Part shown: in pieces, positions 6,993 to 9,551 of the stretch
Layout of the letters: each line of letters opens with the position of its first letter
Numbering within the stretch: position 1 is the stretch's first letter
Origin: an uncultured Sphingobium sp.
Lineage (GTDB): Bacteria > Pseudomonadota > Alphaproteobacteria > Sphingomonadales > Sphingomonadaceae
Length of the DNA stretch: 9,551 nucleotides
Direction of reading: 5' to 3'
NCBI GenBank assembly: GCA_913773715.1
Contig: CAJYHD010000268.1
Coordinates: forward strand, 1-9,551
Program-made: the position numbers and the translations under genes
Notes under the pieces: model-generated
Told to the model about the DNA's origin: nothing
Databases searched by the model: none
What the model saw: the letters and a program-made list of their open reading frames with translations, nothing else

Positions 6993-7004
6993 GAACATCC
7001 TTCT
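6976..7004. promoter_or_regulatory. Overlapping translation-initiation signals of xseA and purD
   Basis: The palindrome CATG at 6990-6993 contains both preferred start codons: ATG on plus at 6991 for purD and ATG on minus at 6992 for xseA. The purD ribosome site GGGGA (6976-6980) lies inside xseA coding sequence. The xseA site AAGGA (minus, 7002-6998) lies inside purD coding sequence. The two mRNAs must therefore be complementary over at least this stretch. Confidence 0.7.
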
Positions 7005-8268
7005 GCTGGGCGGCGGCGGCCGCGAACATGCGCTCGCGTGGAAGCTGGCGCAATCGCCCCGGCTCGATACGCTCTACGCCGCGCCGGGCAACCCCGGCAT
7101 AGCCGAGCATGCCACGATGGTCGACCTCGATGCGACCGATCATCGCGCCGTGGTCGATTTCTGCCTGCGTCAGAGCACCGGCCTGATCGTCATCGGTCCC
7201 GAGGCACCGCTGGTCGATGGCCTTGCCGACAATCTGCGGGTCAAGGGCTTCCCCGTCTTCGGCCCCGGCAAGAAGGCCGCGCAACTGGAAGGGTCGAAAG
7301 GCTTTACCAAGGATCTCTGCAAGCGCGCCGGCATCCCCACTGCCGCCTATGAACGGGTGCGAAGCAAGGATGGCGCGATTGCCGCGCTCGAAGATTTCGC
7401 GCTTCCCGTCGTCATCAAGGCTGACGGTTTGGCAGCAGGCAAGGGCGTCATCATCGCCGAAACCCGTGACGAAGCCGTCGCCGCCATCGAAGACATGTTC
7501 TCCGGCGCGTTCGGCACGGCAGGCGCGGAAGTCGTCCTCGAAGAGTTCATGACCGGCGAGGAAGCCAGCTTCTTTGCCCTGACGGACGGCAGCGCTATCC
7601 TGCCCTTCGGCTCGGCGCAGGATCACAAGCGCGTTGGCGACGGCGACACCGGTCCCAATACCGGCGGCATGGGTGCCTACAGCCCCGCGCGCGTGCTGAC
7701 GCCCGAACTGGAAGCGCAGGTCATCGACCGCATCATCCGCCCCACGGTGGAAACGCTGGCGGCGGAAGGCTCGCCCTATTCCGGCGTCCTCTATGCGGGC
7801 CTGATGCTGACCGACGAGGGGCCGAAGCTGATAGAATATAATGCCCGTTTCGGCGACCCCGAATGTCAGGTGCTGATGATGCGCTTCGACGGCGATCTGG
7901 TCGATCTGCTGCTGGCGGTGGCGGAGGGACGGCTCGCCGATGAGGGCCCGGTCCAACTCGCCGATCGCACCGCGCTCACCATCGTCATGGCCGCAAACGG
8001 CTATCCCGGCACACCCGAAAAGGGCGGTTCGATCGACGGCATCGCGGCGGCGGAAGCAACCGGAGCCAAGGTCTTCCATGCAGGCACAGCGCTCAAGGAC
8101 GGCGCGCTCGTCGCCAATGGTGGGCGCGTACTGAACGTCACCGCGACGGGCGACAGCGTCGGCACCGCGCAGCAGGCCGCCTATGCCGCCGTCGATGCGA
8201 TCAACTTCCCCACCGGCTTCTGCCGCAGGGATATCGGTTGGCGCGAAGTCGCGCGCGAAACAAACTGA
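6991..8268 (+). CDS. purD: Phosphoribosylamine-glycine ligase (GAR synthetase)
   Basis: A 425-residue cytosolic enzyme, close to the usual 420-430. It joins phosphoribosylamine and glycine using ATP to form glycinamide ribonucleotide, the second step of de novo purine synthesis. The N-terminal domain shows [19 protein letters not shown] (1-19), [11 protein letters not shown] (31-41) and [13 protein letters not shown] (68-80). The ATP-grasp domain begins at [14 protein letters not shown] (90-103) and includes [13 protein letters not shown] (141-153). The family signature follows as [22 protein letters not shown] (210-231), and the metal and phosphate-binding [11 protein letters not shown] at 281-291. 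The C-terminal domain runs from about 325. The start is ATG 6991, matching family N-termini and placed ten bases after GGGGA; ATG 6982 would add MGD with a ribosome site only one base away. It is divergent from xseA. No other pur gene is in the window. Confidence 0.97.
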   Translation: MNILLLGGGGREHALAWKLAQSPRLDTLYAAPGNPGIAEHATMVDLDATDHRAVVDFCLRQSTGLIVIGPEAPLVDGLADNLRVKGFPVFGPGKKAAQLEGSKGFTKDLCKRAGIPTAAYERVRSKDGAIAALEDFALPVVIKADGLAAGKGVIIAETRDEAVAAIEDMFSGAFGTAGAEVVLEEFMTGEEASFFALTDGSAILPFGSAQDHKRVGDGDTGPNTGGMGAYSPARVLTPELEAQVIDRIIRPTVETLAAEGSPYSGVLYAGLMLTDEGPKLIEYNARFGDPECQVLMMRFDGDLVDLLLAVAEGRLADEGPVQLADRTALTIVMAANGYPGTPEKGGSIDGIAAAEATGAKVFHAGTALKDGALVANGGRVLNVTATGDSVGTAQQAAYAAVDAINFPTGFCRRDIGWREVARETN

Positions 8269-8272
8269 CATC

Positions 8273-8301
8273 TTGCGGTCGCCCCGAAACCACCCCTACA
8301 T
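8273..8301 (+). promoter_or_regulatory. Candidate promoter of the 8331 gene
   Basis: In the 62-base gap after purD, TTGCGG (8273-8278) is followed after 17 bases by CTACAT (8296-8301), which fits the alphaproteobacterial CTANAW -10 form. Transcription would begin near 8308, just ahead of the ribosome site GGGAGAAGG. No purD terminator hairpin is visible, so read-through from purD is also likely. Confidence 0.4.
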
Positions 8302-8330
8302 AGGGCAAAGATCACAGGCGGGAGAAGGCG

Positions 8331-8897
8331 ATGCAGGAATTTTTCATGGACTATGGGCTGTGGCTGCTGGTCGGCCTGCTTATCGTCATCGGCCTCGTCT
8401 TCCTGCTGTCGGGGCGCAACAGGGGCGACGCGGCGGAAGCCGTCGAGCCGCATGAAAGCAGCCGCCCGGTCATTCAGCCGGTCGAAACCGCTGCCCCCTT
8501 CGACAGCGCGCTAACGCCCGCGTCGCCGCCGGTGGACATCCCCGTCGTCAGCCCCTCGGTCGCGACGGCAGAGCCGGAAGAGGCCGCCATACCAGAGGTC
8601 GCGCCGCAGACGATCGCGGCGGAACCCTCGGCCCCGGCAGCGCCCGCCGCATCGAGCGACGCGGACGACCTGCTGAAGCTCAAGGGCGTCGGCCCCAAGC
8701 TCAAGACCTTGCTGATCGACCTGGGCGTCACCCGCTTCGCCCAGATCGCCGCCTGGACCGACGCCGACATCGCCACGATCGACGCCAGGCTTGGCAATTT
8801 CAAGGGCCGCCCCATCCGCGACCAGTGGGTCGATCAGGCGAAATATCTGGCCACTGGCGACACCGCAGGCTTCGAAGCGAAATATGGCAAGCTCTAA
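8331..8897 (+). CDS. Membrane-anchored helix-hairpin-helix protein
   Basis: A 188-residue protein. One transmembrane helix (about 9-27, LWLLVGLLIVIGLVFLLSG) is followed by a basic NRGR-like stop (RNR). That suggests a short periplasmic N-terminus and a cytosolic body, although the opposite orientation cannot be excluded. Residues about 35-110 are a low-complexity Pro/Ala/Glu linker. Residues about 111-173 form a helix-hairpin-helix domain: DLLKLKGVGPKLKTLLIDLGV, then AQIAAWTDADIATIDARL and a RPIRDQWVDQAKYLA segment. This module resembles the COG3743 type ('predicted 5' DNA nuclease, H3TH') that also occurs as a C-terminal extension of some alphaproteobacterial proteins. No nuclease active site is visible, so DNA binding is plausible and catalysis is not supported. 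The start at 8331 has GGGAGAAGG just upstream. It follows purD by 62 bases on the same strand. Confidence 0.85.
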   Translation: MQEFFMDYGLWLLVGLLIVIGLVFLLSGRNRGDAAEAVEPHESSRPVIQPVETAAPFDSALTPASPPVDIPVVSPSVATAEPEEAAIPEVAPQTIAAEPSAPAAPAASSDADDLLKLKGVGPKLKTLLIDLGVTRFAQIAAWTDADIATIDARLGNFKGRPIRDQWVDQAKYLATGDTAGFEAKYGKL

Positions 8898-8933
8898 GCG
8901 CCCGCCATCGCTCCAACTCGCTACATACCTCAT

Positions 8934-9020
8934 CGTCATTCCCGCGCAGGCGGGAATTCACCTCCCGGCGGCTCCGTATCAAACAGCATCAGCTGGATTC
9001 CCGCTTTCGCGGGAATGACG
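8934..9020. repeat. 87-base intergenic inverted-repeat element (REP/MITE-like)
   Basis: The left end starts CGTCATTCCCGCG and contains the hairpin ATTCCCGC-GCAG-GCGGGAAT. The right end is the reverse complement, with ATTCCCGC-TTTC-GCGGGAAT and ending GCGGGAATGACG. The two ends match at about 23 of the first 24 to 25 positions outside the small loops, so each end can fold alone or the two can pair with each other. The roughly 35-base centre shows no gene. This looks like the dispersed CGTCATTCCCGCG repeats seen between genes in sphingomonads and other proteobacteria. It lies after the 8331 gene on the convergent side and may act as its transcript end. The flank at 8898-8933 shows nothing else. 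Confidence 0.8.
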
Positions 9021-9042
9021 TGAGTGTTGAGGTGATGAGCAC

Positions 9043-9079
9043 AAAAGAAAAAGGGTCCGTGGCTCACACCACCGACCCT
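9043..9079 (-). terminator. Rho-independent terminator of ndk
   Basis: On the plus strand AGGGTC (9052-9057) pairs with GACCCT (9074-9079), and GTGG (9059-9062) pairs with CCAC (9069-9072). They are separated by one C/C mismatch, and the loop is CTCACA. Read on the minus strand, the stem is followed by a T-rich run (TTTTCTTTTG over 9051-9042). It begins about 25 bases past the ndk stop. Confidence 0.85.
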
Positions 9080-9104
9080 CTATCCTCATCGCCGCAGCGA
9101 AAAA

Positions 9105-9527
9105 TCAGCCGACGATTTCGTCCGGCTTGAAGAAGTAGGCGATCTCGGTCGCGGCATTTTCCTCGCTGTCCGAACCATGTACCGAATTGGCTTCGATCGA
9201 TTCGGCCAGTTCCTTGCGGATCGTGCCGGCGTCGGCATTGGCGGGGTTGGTCGCGCCCATGATGTCACGGTTACGCTTCACGGCGTCCTCGCCTTCCAGC
9301 ACCTGGACGACGACCGGGCCGGAGATCATGAAGGCGACGAGGTCGGCGAAGAAGGGGCGCTCCTTGTGCACGGCATAGAAGCCCTCGGCCTGTTCGCGGC
9401 TCATGCGGATGCGCTTGGAAGCGACGACGCGCAGGCCCGCTTCCTCCAGCATCCGGGTGACCGCGCCGGTCAGGTTGCGACGGGTCGCATCGGGCTTGAT
9501 GATCGAAAAGGTGCGCGTGACGGCCAT
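9105..9527 (-). CDS. ndk: Nucleoside diphosphate kinase
   Basis: A 140-residue cytosolic enzyme of standard family length. It moves the terminal phosphate from ATP to other NDPs and dNDPs through a phosphohistidine, balancing nucleotide pools. The active-site set is complete: Lys11 in TFSIIKPDA, Tyr51, Arg87, Thr93 in GATNP, Arg104, Asn114 and catalytic His117 in NSVHGSDS. The C-terminus is [10 protein letters not shown]. The start is ATG 9527 ([12 protein letters not shown]), matching the family, with GAGG four bases upstream; an in-frame TTG at 9536 would add three residues. The promoter is outside the window. It is convergent with the 8331 gene and separated from it by the repeat element and its own terminator. 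Confidence 0.98.
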   Translation of the reverse strand: MAVTRTFSIIKPDATRRNLTGAVTRMLEEAGLRVVASKRIRMSREQAEGFYAVHKERPFFADLVAFMISGPVVVQVLEGEDAVKRNRDIMGATNPANADAGTIRKELAESIEANSVHGSDSEENAATEIAYFFKPDEIVG

Positions 9528-9551
9528 GGCCCTCAATACTCCAGATTGTTG

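Noticed and set aside
6967..8271. 434-codon open frame on the minus strand opposite purD
   Set aside because: It is the antisense of a complete PurD with no family resemblance of its own. Long antisense frames are expected at this GC.

Overview
The window looks like a chromosomal segment of a Sphingomonadales alphaproteobacterium (Sphingomonas/Sphingobium-like). The evidence is a high-GC background, a large TonB-dependent receptor of the kind abundant in that order, a DUF2093 gene, alphaproteobacterial-style promoter candidates, and an intergenic repeat built from paired CGTCATTCCCGCG hairpins. The assignment comes from reading protein sequence and was not tested by a search.

Layout from left to right. 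(1) Bases 1-539 are the 3' end of clpB (AAA+ disaggregase), closed by a strong hairpin terminator shared with the next, convergent gene. (2) Bases 599-3514, minus strand, encode a 971-residue TonB-dependent outer-membrane receptor with signal peptide, TonB box, plug and C-terminal Phe. Its substrate is unknown. (3) Bases 3515-3906 are an AT-richer divergent control region with a near-perfect palindrome that could be an operator. (4) Bases 3907-4446, plus strand, encode a small exported protein of unknown function. (5) Bases 4451-6992, minus strand, form a compact operon xseA - DUF2093 gene - M23 peptidase gene; the last two overlap in an ATGA. (6) Bases 6991-8268, plus strand, encode purD, head-to-head with xseA so tightly that the preferred start codons lie in one CATG palindrome. 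(7) Bases 8331-8897, plus strand, encode a membrane-anchored protein with a helix-hairpin-helix domain. (8) Bases 8898-9104 hold an 87-base repeat element and the ndk terminator. (9) Bases 9105-9527, minus strand, encode ndk.

Most of the genes are housekeeping: protein disaggregation, purine synthesis, nucleotide balancing, and exonuclease VII repair with a cell-wall hydrolase behind it. The receptor and its flank are the accessory part, with visibly lower GC than xseA and purD. I found no CRISPR array, tRNA, rRNA, transposase, phage gene or defence island. The points most worth a second look are the zero-gap xseA/purD junction, a beta-clamp-like peptide at the XseA C-terminus, the candidate receptor operator, the cysteine-pair architecture of the receptor, and a five-codon ORF overlapping the start of the 3907 gene.
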